A DNA stretch of 64,000 bases from Bacillota bacterium (lineage in GTDB: Bacteria > Bacillota > Sulfobacillia > Sulfobacillales > Sulfobacillaceae): the NCBI GenBank assembly GCA_023511625.1, contig JAIMBD010000007.1:52210-116209 (forward strand), written 5' to 3'. The translations under genes were made by a program, and so were the position numbers. Positions 23,267 to 32,221 of this stretch are shown piece after piece. Each line of letters starts with the position of its first letter. Within the stretch, counting starts at the first letter, position 1. The notes beneath the pieces are model-generated. The model saw only the letters and a program-made list of their open reading frames with translations, was not told where the DNA came from and did no database searches.

Positions 23267-23675
23267 CGACCGCCGCCTCCTGCCAGATGGGGAATTGGAA
23301 CGGATACGGGACCGACAATACGTACTGCCCGCCGTGGCGGGTGTTTTTGTTAATGACCACCGGGCTGCGCAAGTTCACGGTGATCTGCCTCTTGTCCATG
23401 GTGCACAGACACAACACGGCCCATTCTTCCGGCGGGCCGAGATCCGTCACGTCTTGGGCAGGGATTTGGTAGTCCCGCACCACCACCAGGGGATCGATGA
23501 CGATGAAGCACAGCGGTCCGAAGTCCACGGACTGAAGGAACAAAAAGGGGCTATCGCGGTGAGGATAGAGCACGAAGCGCTGGGCCTCGCCAAAGCCTAG
23601 GATGGGGTGGTCGAGGACGATGATGTCCTCTTCCCGCACCTCCATCGCCCCGTGAAATCGCGTGGCAATCTGCAT
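23247..23675 (-). CDS. fliW: Flagellar assembly factor FliW (CsrA antagonist)
   Basis: The 142-residue protein carries FliW motifs: HPILGFGEAQRFVLYP, SPFLFLQSVDFGPLCFIVIDP and TVNLRSPVVINKNTRHGGQYVL. FliW binds CsrA and also flagellin; when flagellin is exported, FliW is freed to sequester CsrA. Coupling by overlap with csrA fits this partner switch. It lies at the end of the flgN-flgK-flgL operon. Confidence 0.95.
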   Translation of the reverse strand: MQIATRFHGAMEVREEDIIVLDHPILGFGEAQRFVLYPHRDSPFLFLQSVDFGPLCFIVIDPLVVVRDYQIPAQDVTDLGPPEEWAVLCLCTMDKRQITVNLRSPVVINKNTRHGGQYVLSVPYPFQFPIWQEAAVDAGVDP

Positions 23676-23704
23676 CGGCCATCGTCCTTTGCGGGCAAGG
23701 TGGA

Positions 23705-24583
23705 TTAGGGGTGCAAGTAATTGAGGAGCGAGATCGATAACACCTGCGCGCCGGTCTGTAGGGCGGCTTGGTAGGCCTGCTCCTCCAGATTGAGCTGGGA
23801 GGCCACCTGGGCCATATTGGCTCCATCGATGGAGCTTTCCGTAGCTGTAAGGGTTTGGTTCAGCTGGGTCAGATACTGGTTTTCCTGATTGACCCGGGCT
23901 AGCCGCCCGCCCACCACGGCCTGGGCCGACGAGATACTGGTCAAATCCTGTTGTAAGACGGTGAGATTGACGCTGGTCGGCGAGAAACTGGGCGAGCTCA
24001 AGGTGTTGATGAGGTTGGTCAGATCCTGCTGCAACTGTTGGTCCAAGGGCACGGCAGGGTTGACCTGGTTGACCGACGGGTCGATGGCGTTGACGGTCAC
24101 CGAAGCTCCAGGCCCGATTTCGAAGACCATGGGCTGGTTGGCGGGATTGGGTCCCAAGGGGGCGGCCGGATTGAAGTCAAACAAGGGTTGGCCCTGGAAG
24201 GTGGTGGTCAGGATCTGGCTGAGCGTGGTCTGGTCGGCAGTAAGCTGGTCGATGACGGCCTGGCGGTCGGCAGGGCTCATGGAGCCGTTTTGCGCCTCGA
24301 CGGCCTTGGAGTAGACGTCATTCCAGAGTGTGGTCAACTGCTGGAGGGCGCTCGCTTGGGCGTTGAGCCAATCCTGTGCTTGCGCCGTAGCGTTTTGGTA
24401 GTTGGTGATGAGTCCAGACACCGAATTGAGGTCCATGGTCACGGCGATGGCCCCCGGGTTGTCTTGGGGGTATTGATACTTGGTGCCGGAACTCGACTCC
24501 TCTTCCAGCTGGACCAACTGCTGTTGAATGGTGTTGACGTTGTTGACGAACGTATTGACTAGAATCGTCGGCGTGATTTGCAT
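23705..24583 (-). CDS. flgL: Hook-filament junction protein FlgL
   Basis: The 292-residue flagellin-like protein has SSGTKYQYPQDNPGAIAVTM near the N-terminus and DGANMAQVASQLNLEEQAYQ with LQTGAQVLSISLLNYL at the C-terminus. FlgL (HAP3) joins hook and filament. The ribosome site AAAGGAGGT is nearly ideal. It is poor in Lys and Arg, like the other exported proteins here. Order flgK-flgL-fliW-csrA is standard for Bacillota. Confidence 0.93.
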   Translation of the reverse strand: MQITPTILVNTFVNNVNTIQQQLVQLEEESSSGTKYQYPQDNPGAIAVTMDLNSVSGLITNYQNATAQAQDWLNAQASALQQLTTLWNDVYSKAVEAQNGSMSPADRQAVIDQLTADQTTLSQILTTTFQGQPLFDFNPAAPLGPNPANQPMVFEIGPGASVTVNAIDPSVNQVNPAVPLDQQLQQDLTNLINTLSSPSFSPTSVNLTVLQQDLTSISSAQAVVGGRLARVNQENQYLTQLNQTLTATESSIDGANMAQVASQLNLEEQAYQAALQTGAQVLSISLLNYLHP

Positions 24584-24605
24584 GGTCGACCTCCTTTGCC
24601 CGCGT

Positions 24606-25976
24606 TTAGGCGATGGCCTGGAGCAGGCTCGACATGGTGGCCTGTTCGACCACCACGATCTGGGCCGCCGCCTGATAACTCTGTTGCTCTTGGATGAGGT
24701 TGGCCGACTCCTGGTTGACGTCTACGCCTACCTGGGATTGCAGGGCGTTGGTCAGATTCTGCCCCGTAGTCTCGGCGGCGTTGGCCCGGTTTTGCGCGTT
24801 TTGGCCATCGCTGCCCACCTGGTCGACCAGGCTGGTGTAGGTTTGGATGAAGGTGGGGCCCCCGGTGCCATTGACCAAGTCCTGGTACAGCTGGTTGATT
24901 CCGCTGTTGATGGCCTGGTAGGGCGTAGAGCCGTTGGTCGAGGTCGGGGGATTGGCGACGAAGTAAAGATTCTGCGCCGTGATGTTGCTGGGGTTGTAGG
25001 TGCTGGGGTTAGAACTGAAAAGGCCCGGGGTGTTGGCCGACTGCCCGTTGACGACGCTGGCCAGACTTTGGGCCAAGGTGTTCAACTGGTCGAGGTAATT
25101 GGCGAGGTATTGGTCGCGGGCGTCGAGGGCTCCTTTGAGTTGCCCGCTGGTCAGGTCCTGCAGGGCCGAGACAGTGGTGGGGGGATTGGTGGTGGGGTTG
25201 ATCACCCACGCCGGCTCGGGCACCGGAGCGCTCGGGTCGACGGTCATGGTGGTCACCTGATCGCCCGCTACCAACGTGTGGCCCCCCACGTAGATGTTCA
25301 TCTCCCCGTTGGCCCCGACCGTGTAGTTGAGGTTGACGAGTTGCGAGAGCTGGTCCACGTACTGGGTGCGCTGGTTCTCCAGGTCATTCGGGGCCTGTCC
25401 TGACCCCTGGACCAAATTGATCTGGGCGTTGAGTTGGGCGATGTTCTGGGCCAGGGTGTTGATGGTGTTGATGTCGCTCGTCACCACTTGCGAGAGCTGC
25501 TGCTGGGCGTCCACGATCTGGGTCGCGATTTGTTGAAAGGTCTGAGCCACCACCTGACCCTGTTGGAGTACGGCGGTCTGGTATGCCGGGTTTTCCGGAT
25601 TTTGGGCCAGCTGGTCGTAGGTGGCGTAGAACTGGTTTAAAGCTTCTTCCAATCCGGTGCTCGACGGCTCCTGAAATGCGGGTTGGATTTGGCTCAACAC
25701 CTGTTGCAGCTCCTGCCAGTAGCCGGTGACGCCGTTTTGGGTCCTCAGGGTGTGGGAGAGATAGGCGTTGGAGGCGCGCTGGATGGTGACCACATCCACT
25801 CCTTCTCCGATCTCGCCCACCGGTTGTTGGGGGATGGGAGGGGCGTCTTCCAGTACTGCCGTTTCGCGGTGGTAGCCTGGCGTGGTGGCATTGGTCAGGT
25901 TGTTGCTGGTCACCTCCAACGCCAACTGCTGGGCCGCGAGCCCGCGCCCGGCGATGTTGAGGAGCATAAAGGACAT
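24606..25976 (-). CDS. flgK: Hook-filament junction protein FlgK
   Basis: The 456-residue protein starts with NIAGRGLAAQQLALEVTSNN and LTNATTPGYHRE, includes the FlgK segment SSTGLEEALNQFYATYDQLA, and ends with a Gln-rich helix (QEQQSYQAAAQIVVVEQ). FlgK (HAP1) lies between hook and FlgL. The sequence has only one Lys. The ATG at 25976 follows GGAGGGGATT. FlgN, its export chaperone, is encoded just upstream. Confidence 0.94.
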   Translation of the reverse strand: MSFMLLNIAGRGLAAQQLALEVTSNNLTNATTPGYHRETAVLEDAPPIPQQPVGEIGEGVDVVTIQRASNAYLSHTLRTQNGVTGYWQELQQVLSQIQPAFQEPSSTGLEEALNQFYATYDQLAQNPENPAYQTAVLQQGQVVAQTFQQIATQIVDAQQQLSQVVTSDINTINTLAQNIAQLNAQINLVQGSGQAPNDLENQRTQYVDQLSQLVNLNYTVGANGEMNIYVGGHTLVAGDQVTTMTVDPSAPVPEPAWVINPTTNPPTTVSALQDLTSGQLKGALDARDQYLANYLDQLNTLAQSLASVVNGQSANTPGLFSSNPSTYNPSNITAQNLYFVANPPTSTNGSTPYQAINSGINQLYQDLVNGTGGPTFIQTYTSLVDQVGSDGQNAQNRANAAETTGQNLTNALQSQVGVDVNQESANLIQEQQSYQAAAQIVVVEQATMSSLLQAIA

Positions 25977-25994
25977 GCCGAATCCCCTCCCGGG

Positions 25995-26327
25995 TTAAAA
26001 ACCAAGGTCCACTCCGCGCGGAAGGGCGGGACCGAAAAGACTGCGCAAGAAATCAAGATACCCAAGCTGCTGCTGCAAGACCTCTTGCAGAAAGCGCACC
26101 CGCTCCTGCCAGTGCAAGACGCGCCGGCGCAAGGCCTCTTTCTCGGCCGGGGGGAGCGTCATGCAGGCCTCTTGCCACTGGTCGAGGGTGTGGAGGTGGT
26201 CCAGCTCCTCTTGCAACAACGCCAAGAGACGTTCCGGTTCGCGTCCGAGCGCGGCCTCGATTTTGGACTCGGTGATGTGTACCAGCGCCTCAACGGCTGC
26301 ACTGACGGTGTCGTAGACCCGACTCAT
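25995..26327 (-). CDS. flgN: FlgN-family flagellar export chaperone
   Basis: The 110-residue, all-helical, Leu/Glu-rich protein lies 18 bases upstream of flgK. The family FlgN binds FlgK and FlgL for export. LLALLQEELDHLHTLDQWQEA is compatible with the FlgN helix that begins LxxLLxxE. Sequence alone is weak because FlgN diverges, but operon position is strong support. No FlgM (anti-sigma-28) gene is seen in this operon. Confidence 0.72.
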   Translation of the reverse strand: MSRVYDTVSAAVEALVHITESKIEAALGREPERLLALLQEELDHLHTLDQWQEACMTLPPAEKEALRRRVLHWQERVRFLQEVLQQQLGYLDFLRSLFGPALPRGVDLGF

Positions 26328-26337
26328 ACCCGCTCCT

Positions 26338-26661
26338 CTACATCCACACGTCCAGGAGCAGCCCGCGAATGGCGTCGAACCGCTCCATCAGAGTCATGCC
26401 CCGCGAGCCGCGCAAAAGGGCCTCGCGCAAAGCCTCCAATTCTTGGTCGATGCCTTCCACGGCCACAAGGATCCGAAACCACCCGCGGGGCGAACGGTAG
26501 GTGTCGCGCAACACCCGACGGCGCCGTAATCCCAAATCCAAAAGCCGCCGTACCTCAGCTTGATACCGGGCGAACTCCTCTTGAATGGGCCGTTCCAGCA
26601 ATGCCAACTCTGCTACGCGCAGGGCCTCCCAGCTCGGCGGCGCGGCCGCCTCCGACCCCAT
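26338..26661 (-). CDS. YaaR-like (DUF327) protein in the flagellar operon
   Basis: The 107-residue helical protein ends MERFDAIRGLLLDVWM, matching the conserved GLLLDLYM end of the YaaR/DUF327 family. The family also has a central VDQEL-type helix, seen here as VAVEGIDQELEALREALL. DUF327 genes often accompany flgN and flgK in Bacillota; no function is established. It lies 10 bases upstream of flgN and is the first gene of this operon. Confidence 0.62.
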   Translation of the reverse strand: MGSEAAAPPSWEALRVAELALLERPIQEEFARYQAEVRRLLDLGLRRRRVLRDTYRSPRGWFRILVAVEGIDQELEALREALLRGSRGMTLMERFDAIRGLLLDVWM

Positions 26662-26812
26662 CGCGGCGGATCCCGTAGAAAAAACCGTCTGCCCCGCCGG
26701 GCGGGGAGCTATGGATGAAACCCGCGTGACGCATCACCTGCTCCCAGTGTACAAAGGGGTCAAGGGCGCAGGCTAATCTATAGCGGCATTTCTTGGGGAT
26801 GGGCGACAAGAA

Positions 26813-26840
26813 AGTCATCCAAGGGCCCCCTCGGATGACT
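26813..26840 (-). terminator. Terminator of the second Spo0E-like gene
   Basis: AGTCATCC (26813-26820) pairs with GGATGACT (26833-26840). Read on the minus strand the hairpin is followed by TTCTTGT. It lies 12 bases beyond the stop codon of the gene at 26852-27052. Confidence 0.6.
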
Positions 26841-26851
26841 GGCGTACGTCT

Positions 26852-27052
26852 TCAGCCGGTTTGGGTGCCAGTAAGCCTCCAGTACTGCTGGACTTCGACG
26901 ATGTAGCGGTCGATGGTCTGGCTTAGGGCGATGACCTCCGGGTCCAGGTTTCCCTTGCGCTCGGCCAGCTGCAACAGATCCTGTTTGAGGCGTCGGATGG
27001 TCTCCAAGGCTTTGACGTACTGTGAGTGGGTCACCTGGCGGGCGGTGTTCAT
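26852..27052 (-). CDS. Second Spo0E-like sporulation regulator
   Basis: The 66-residue helical protein contains ALSQTIDRYIVEVQ, matching the SQxLDxxI signature of Spo0E-type aspartyl-phosphate phosphatases (Ile replaces Leu). It has two predicted helices around a short GNLDPE turn. ATG 27052 follows GGAGGGAGGAA. It has its own promoter and terminator, so it is a single-gene unit inside the flagellar region. Its target may be Spo0A~P or another response regulator. Confidence 0.75.
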   Translation of the reverse strand: MNTARQVTHSQYVKALETIRRLKQDLLQLAERKGNLDPEVIALSQTIDRYIVEVQQYWRLTGTQTG

Positions 27053-27078
27053 GCACTTCCTCCCTCCCCGTGTGGCGG

Positions 27079-27108
27079 ATTCTACCACAGGGGAAATTGG
27101 AAGTTCAA
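27079..27108 (-). promoter_or_regulatory. Sigma-A-type promoter of the second Spo0E-like gene
   Basis: On the minus strand TTGAAC (27103-27108), 18 bases, TAGAAT (27079-27084), with transcription expected about 20 bases before the ribosome site of the gene starting at 27052. Confidence 0.6.
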
Positions 27109-27125
27109 TGCAGGGAAGGGATTTC

Positions 27126-27353
27126 TTACCGTTTTCCGGTCATTCCATTCCACTGCGTCCGCATCCAGTGCCCTAGGAGCTCTAACGCGGACACGCCGAC
27201 GGCCTTTGCTTGCTCTTGCACCTGATCCAAGAGTTGAAACACTTCTTGCCGCGCCTGTTGATATTCTGGGTTGGCAGAAATCCGCAAGTTGAACCCCTCG
27301 GGATTGCGTTGCAGGTGAACCTCCCATCCGGCAAAGCGACTGCGGCGCTCCAT
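27126..27353 (-). CDS. Small hypothetical protein upstream of Spo0E-like gene
   Basis: The 75-residue protein has a beta-rich N-terminal part (WEVHLQRNPEGFNLRISANP) and a C-terminal amphipathic helix rich in Gln. A GAGGAGGGA ribosome site precedes the ATG, and a TATAAT lies on the minus strand about 40 bases upstream. I recognise no family. It is not FlgM, FlaG or YvyF by inspection. Confidence 0.55.
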   Translation of the reverse strand: MERRSRFAGWEVHLQRNPEGFNLRISANPEYQQARQEVFQLLDQVQEQAKAVGVSALELLGHWMRTQWNGMTGKR

Positions 27354-27560
27354 GCTACTCCCTCCTCGCGAGAACCGGCGCCAATTCCATCCTTCCCAAT
27401 TATACTCCGTTGGCCCGGTCGGGAAGGATAGGCGGTCGGTCGCGCGCTCGTCCCCGAGAAAACCCCCTAAACCTTTGCCCCGAACCGCAAGCGGCCAGTA
27501 CTATGGTTTTGGAAGCGATTCTGGAAGCAGGAATTTTGGAATCGACGGGGAGATGAGCGC

Positions 27561-28460
27561 GTGGAGGGGATTGCCGGTGCCATGCCTCCTATGGCGATTT
27601 CAGTGGTGGTGCCTCCGGGCTACATCCACGCCGAGGCGTATTTGCCGGTAGCGCAAACCCTTTTCAAGGCGTTGTGCAAGTTAGGCCTGTCGTGTGAGTG
27701 GTGGGTCAATCGGATAGAGCCGGGACGGGTCGCGGTGCTATTTGGAGCCCATCTTCTCGATGCTGCTACGATCTGCCGGCTGCCGTCAAATACGATCCTC
27801 TTCAACTTGGAGCAATTCGACCCCGCAAATCCTTCGCCGTGGTTTACTCCGGCCTATCGGCAGGCGCTACACACCCATGTGGTCTGGGATTACAGTCGGT
27901 ACAACACGCAAGCATTGGCCCAAACCGACTTTGCGCCTCCGCAAATCCACTGGGTGCCGCTGGGTACTGTGGACGGGAGCCCGGCTATTGAAGTCCCGAG
28001 GGCCTCGGTTCAGGACATCGATGTCCTATTCTACGGGTCTTTGAATTCCCGTCGGTTAAAGCCTTTACGCGACATGGAGGCGCTCGGACTCCGCGTGAAA
28101 GTCTTATCGGGAGTCTACGGGGCGGAAAGGGACCGTTGGATCGCGCGAGCCAAGGTGGTCGTCAACATTCATTTCTACGAGACGGCGCTTTTTGAATGGC
28201 CTCGCGTACTCCCTTTGTTGATGAGCGGAGTGCCGGTAATCTCGGAGTGGTCTCAACCGATGGATCTGGACGGGGATATTGTGAAAATAATCCAATTTTC
28301 ATCGTATGATACCTTGCCGTTAGTAGCTAAAGACGTCGTGGGCGATGGCCAAATGCTGTCGTTTATGGCGTCGGCGGGCATTCGTTATGCCATTCGACGG
28401 GATCAGGCGCGGCTCTTGCTCGACTCCATTTTTAATACCAACTACTTTTACCACGGATAA
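27561..28460 (+). CDS. Family 1-like glycosyltransferase, probable flagellin glycosylation
   Basis: The protein of about 299 residues lacks an obvious N-terminal donor motif but has a GT-B style C-terminal half: VDVLFYGSLNSRRLKPLRDM, then RWIARAKVVVNIHFYE and WPRVLPLLMSGVPVISEW. This pattern fits sugar transferases that modify surface proteins. The start may be GTG 27561 (GGGAG 8 bases upstream) or ATG 27582. It is the first of three sugar/methyl-transfer genes lying between flagellar operons and flagellin. Confidence 0.68.
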   Translation: MEGIAGAMPPMAISVVVPPGYIHAEAYLPVAQTLFKALCKLGLSCEWWVNRIEPGRVAVLFGAHLLDAATICRLPSNTILFNLEQFDPANPSPWFTPAYRQALHTHVVWDYSRYNTQALAQTDFAPPQIHWVPLGTVDGSPAIEVPRASVQDIDVLFYGSLNSRRLKPLRDMEALGLRVKVLSGVYGAERDRWIARAKVVVNIHFYETALFEWPRVLPLLMSGVPVISEWSQPMDLDGDIVKIIQFSSYDTLPLVAKDVVGDGQMLSFMASAGIRYAIRRDQARLLLDSIFNTNYFYHG

Positions 28461-28549
28461 GTAGCTACCAACCGGACCCATCTTCGAGCGAGTGTTTCGT
28501 CGAATAATACGGGGCAGCGGGGCGCGCTTGCCGCGGATTTGAGGGGACT

Positions 28550-29500
28550 ATGGACAAAATCACTGTACTGGGTAAGCCATTTTGGGTAGCTACTACTAAA
28601 GATGCCTTACTGGGGCCGACATTAAGCCGGCTTGGCTATTGGGAGCCGCTTATAACTAGAATAATATCTTCTTATCTCACGTGGCGTCCGGAATCCATTG
28701 TCTTTGATATAGGAGCCAATTCGGGCTATTTTAGTGTGCTGGCTGCGGAAGTTTCAGGTGGGCGGGCTCGGGTGTTTGCTTATGAACCCGAGCAAGAACA
28801 ATTTAAGTGTTTGATTCGTAATATCCGAGATCGTAACTGCCGAGGAATAACCCCGTATCGTCTCGCGGTCGGCGGCAGTTCGGGATATGTGGAGCTTGCA
28901 ATTCATAAGACAAACCAAGGCGATAATAGGGTGAGAAAGTCCTCGGTTGGCCATCCTTCGGACAACGAATGGAATTTTCACGAAATCACGCAGAGGGTTG
29001 GGCAGGTTTGCCTCGATCAGCATTTGGGGGAATTCATTCCTCAAATTGCAAAAATTGATGTCCAGGGATATGAGCTTGAGGTTCTTCGTGGAATGTCGCA
29101 GCTGCTCCAGAAAGTTGGAGACGATTTTGTTGGAATTTGCGAGTGGACCCCCAAGATGATGCTATCGTTAGGGGAAAATCCGCTGGACCTGCCTCGGTGG
29201 TTACTTGAGACGGGTTTTAATCTCTATTCTGCGGATGAGTCCAAAGGTGTCGTGGAGCGGTGGGATCCGAAAAAAATCCCGAGCGACGCTGTTCAACTTT
29301 CCCGATTTCAGGATAATTTGATTTTCACTAAGCAAGAGTTGGCAGTGCCGGCTTTTTACTCGGGATGGTTCCCTGGGGGACACGAGGCCGGTGATTGCTT
29401 ATTAGAACTTATTGTGCAGGAATTAAAAGGCCACCAAGAGAGGGTCGGGATTATCCGAGAAAGGCTAGAAAGTCTTGGTTTGGGGATAGGGAAGAACTGA
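28550..29500 (+). CDS. FkbM-family SAM-dependent methyltransferase
   Basis: The 316-residue protein has the SAM motif IVFDIGANSGYFSVLAAE, the acidic motif FAYEPEQEQF, and IAKIDVQGYELEVLRGM, all typical of FkbM. Such enzymes O-methylate sugars and are common in flagellin-glycan islands. Codon use and base composition are clearly more AT-rich than most of the window, which suggests acquisition. The C-terminal 60 residues extend beyond the family core. It is followed closely by another glycosyltransferase. Confidence 0.85.
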   Translation: MDKITVLGKPFWVATTKDALLGPTLSRLGYWEPLITRIISSYLTWRPESIVFDIGANSGYFSVLAAEVSGGRARVFAYEPEQEQFKCLIRNIRDRNCRGITPYRLAVGGSSGYVELAIHKTNQGDNRVRKSSVGHPSDNEWNFHEITQRVGQVCLDQHLGEFIPQIAKIDVQGYELEVLRGMSQLLQKVGDDFVGICEWTPKMMLSLGENPLDLPRWLLETGFNLYSADESKGVVERWDPKKIPSDAVQLSRFQDNLIFTKQELAVPAFYSGWFPGGHEAGDCLLELIVQELKGHQERVGIIRERLESLGLGIGKN

Positions 29501-29514
29501 AAAGGGTGTTGTAT

Positions 29515-30639
29515 ATGCCGTCTCTTCTGATGATCGACAAAGTCCTTCCATGGTTTGATCGAGCTTCTGGGTCTAAGAGAACGTTTGAGCTGTTGAGAAT
29601 GATGAAATCTCTTGGTTTTCGAGTGGTTTTCGTTGCGATTGAAGGGAGAGGGCAAGATATCTATGTTCGGGCGCTTCGTCAGGAGGGCATCGAGACCTTA
29701 TTAACAGATGGTCCGGCAATAGGAATGCCAAACGCAGGAAGCATCCCGTGGGCTGAGCTCTGTGAACGGGAACAATTCGATATCGTTTGGCTTACCTTTT
29801 GGGATGTTGCTTATTATTATTTACCGCGTCTGCGCGACTTGTTGCCTAAGGCAATTATGGTAGTAGACTCCGTAGACCTAGAGTTCGTGCGAAAAGAATT
29901 GGAGTCAGCTGTGGTCGGCCAAACGACTCCTCAAGAGGTTATACATCGACGCGTACTGGAGCTTTCCGTGTATCAAGCTGCAGATGTTGTAATTGTTGTT
30001 TCGAAGAGCGACGAACGGCGTCTCCGAATGGAGGGGATCGATAAGCCTATTTTTATTATTTCAAATATTCATGAAGTCAAAGAATTAGAGGAGTTTTATC
30101 CTTATAGCGAAGAGATTATTTTTGTAGGAAACTTCAACCATTTGCCGAATCGGGACGGCATCACGTGGTTCGTCAACAGCATTTTTGTGCCCGTTGTTTC
30201 TGGCGCCTGGGCGGGAGGGCTCCACGTTGTTGGGAATGCACCGACTCCGGATATTTTGGCTCTGGATGGGAATGAGCGGGTTTATGTCTATGGATGGGTG
30301 GAAGATATAAACTTGCTTTATCGGTCCATGTTTGCTGCATTGGCGCCCCTGCGTTATGGAGCGGGCGTCAAAGGAAAGATTACGGAAGCGCTGTCGGTAG
30401 GCGTTCCGGTAATCGCAACGAATGAGGCGTTGGTGGGAATGGAGGAACTGGTCGAGGCGGATGCTGTTTTGGTTGCTGACGTTTTGCGTCCTGGTTCTTG
30501 GCTTGAGGCGTTGTGGCGCCTTAACGATAGGGCGGAATGGTCCAGCATCCGACGTCGAGCGTGGGAGATTGGGGCTGAACTGTTTAGTCACCAGAGAGCT
30601 TTGGGAATACTCCGACAGATCCTAGCCTTTTCGAGGTAG
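29515..30639 (+). CDS. GT4-family glycosyltransferase
   Basis: The 374-residue GT-B protein has VDSVDLEFVRKEL and AADVVIVVSKSDERRL in the acceptor half. The donor half has EEIIFVGNFNHLPNRDGI, RVYVYGWVEDINLLYRSM and APLRYGAGVKGKITEALSVG, the typical GT4 nucleotide-sugar site. ATG 29515 follows GAAAAGGG. It is AT-rich like the FkbM gene. Probable role: building the glycan on flagellin. A terminator follows at 30718. Confidence 0.8.
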   Translation: MPSLLMIDKVLPWFDRASGSKRTFELLRMMKSLGFRVVFVAIEGRGQDIYVRALRQEGIETLLTDGPAIGMPNAGSIPWAELCEREQFDIVWLTFWDVAYYYLPRLRDLLPKAIMVVDSVDLEFVRKELESAVVGQTTPQEVIHRRVLELSVYQAADVVIVVSKSDERRLRMEGIDKPIFIISNIHEVKELEEFYPYSEEIIFVGNFNHLPNRDGITWFVNSIFVPVVSGAWAGGLHVVGNAPTPDILALDGNERVYVYGWVEDINLLYRSMFAALAPLRYGAGVKGKITEALSVGVPVIATNEALVGMEELVEADAVLVADVLRPGSWLEALWRLNDRAEWSSIRRRAWEIGAELFSHQRALGILRQILAFSR

Positions 30640-30717
30640 GCACAGTGTTTTCGGGCATCCGGACTTAAAATGGCGAGCTGATTTGCCATAAGTTCCCTGA
30701 GTACTGGTTGAATCGTC

Positions 30718-30742
30718 AGAGGCCTAGGGCAAAGCCTCTTTT
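30718..30742 (+). terminator. Terminator after the glycosylation genes
   Basis: AGAGGC (30718-30723) pairs with GCCTCT (30734-30739) around a 10-base loop and is followed by a run of T. Confidence 0.65.
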
Positions 30743-30806
30743 CTGTATAAAAGCGCCTCTCTGGTCCACCACGGTTAAGCGGCGGCGGCCGGCCTAGGGG
30801 TGCATT

Positions 30807-31845
30807 GTGGTCGACCACGAACGGGGCACCATCCTCAACATTTTGCCGGATACGCGCGCCGAGACGGTGGCCGCGCGGTTACGAGCCCATCCGACGGTGG
30901 CGATCGGGACCCGAGACCGGGCGGTGGCTTTTGCTCACGCCATTGCCGAGGGGGTGCCCCAGGCGCAGCAAGTGGTGGACCGCTTCCATCTATTTCGGAA
31001 TTTGGCCGACGCCGTGGAGCGGTTCTTCCAACGGCATCCCGAACCGCTACCGCCCTCCGAACCGCTGGCGGCACCGGAGGCGCCGACGGAGCCGCTGAAC
31101 CCTTGCCGATCGCAAGCCCGCTGGGCGGCGATTCATGCGCGGTTGGCCCAGCGCGACAACCTCTCGGCGATCGCCCGCGCGTTGAATCTCGACCGACACC
31201 CCGTCCCCCAGTATGTCCGGATGCCAGCGCCGCCCGCTTCCGCCGTCCCCCAACGTCGACGCTGCCCCCAAGAGGACCGGTGGGCCGCGGTCTTCGAAGC
31301 CGTGTGGGTCGCAGGGCATCACACGCCGACAGCGCTATACGTGGCGGCCCGCACCCAAGGCTATACGGGAAGCCGGTCGCCTGTGTATCGCTGGCTCGTC
31401 GCCCGGCACGGGAGGCACGGGACGCGGCGGCGCCCGTCGCCGCCCCGACGCCCGGCACCCTGGCGGCCGCGGCGCTGGGCGACGGCATGTCTCCGGCGGT
31501 GGACGACGTTGCCCCGGGCGACGACGGAGCGGCTCTCGATGCGCCTACAAGATCCCGAGGTGCGCCGCGTCGGGACCCTGGTGCATCAGTTCCGGGTACT
31601 GGTTCGAGCGAGCGCTCGCGGCGTGGCTCTGCCGCGCGGAAATCAGCGGCATTCCGGAATTGGCCCGCTTTGCACGGGGCCTCCGCGCGGACGAGGTCGC
31701 GGTCCGGGCGGCCATTCGGGAGCCGTGGAACCAAGGACGCACGGCAGGGCTAAACTACCGGATTAAACGGCTGATGCGATTAATGTACGGTCGGGCCAGT
31801 TTTGCCTTACTTCGATCCCGTTTGTTACTCACCGCGGGGCAGTGA
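30807..31845 (+). pseudogene. ISL3-family transposase, truncated and frameshifted
   Basis: The first frame encodes VDHERGTILNILPDTRAETV and AQQVVDRFHLFRNLADAVER, typical of the DDE domain of ISL3 transposases. The N-terminal zinc-binding and helix-turn-helix parts are missing, so the 5' end is truncated. After about 31605 homology moves to another frame: ISGIPELARFARGLRADEVA and LMRLMYGRASFALLRSRLLL, the known C-terminal end. A frameshift near 31600-31615 therefore breaks the gene. It lies at the right edge of the AT-rich glycosylation island. Confidence 0.8.
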
Positions 31846-32221
31846 AGGGGCGGTGACCAGGGCTCCTTGTCCCGAGGCCCCGGGACGCGGCGTCATGGGC
31901 GTGGGACGTCTTTCAACGAAGGAGTCTCGACCGTGTCAAGAGGGTCGGAACGTATCGATTCGTTGCGGATCGGGCCCAAACCTCAGGGGGATCACCGATG
32001 GGTTACACCAAAATTAGACAAGAGCCATTTCCTGTTGACAAAACACAGCTCTGCCGGCCCTTGGTGACTGGTATGCCCGCGCCCATCGGCTTCGCCGGAC
32101 TGCTGCACGCTGGGGTCCACGCCCGCATCCCGCGTGACTTGGCGGGACGAGCGAAACCGATGGGGATCCCCGATTCAGGCCCAGACCACCGCCGCGGTCT
32201 ACTCCCCCACCCCGACCAGGC
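31846..32221. other. Region between transposon remnants, no gene seen
   Basis: No supportable gene. A short AT-rich segment around 31996-32035 lies where the right end of the ISL3 element would be expected, but no matching left end was found, so an element boundary cannot be set. Confidence 0.4.

Noticed and set aside
31985..32085. Short frame beginning MGYTKIRQEPFPVDK
   Set aside because: It may be the right end of the ISL3 element; no protein family and no ribosome site beyond chance.
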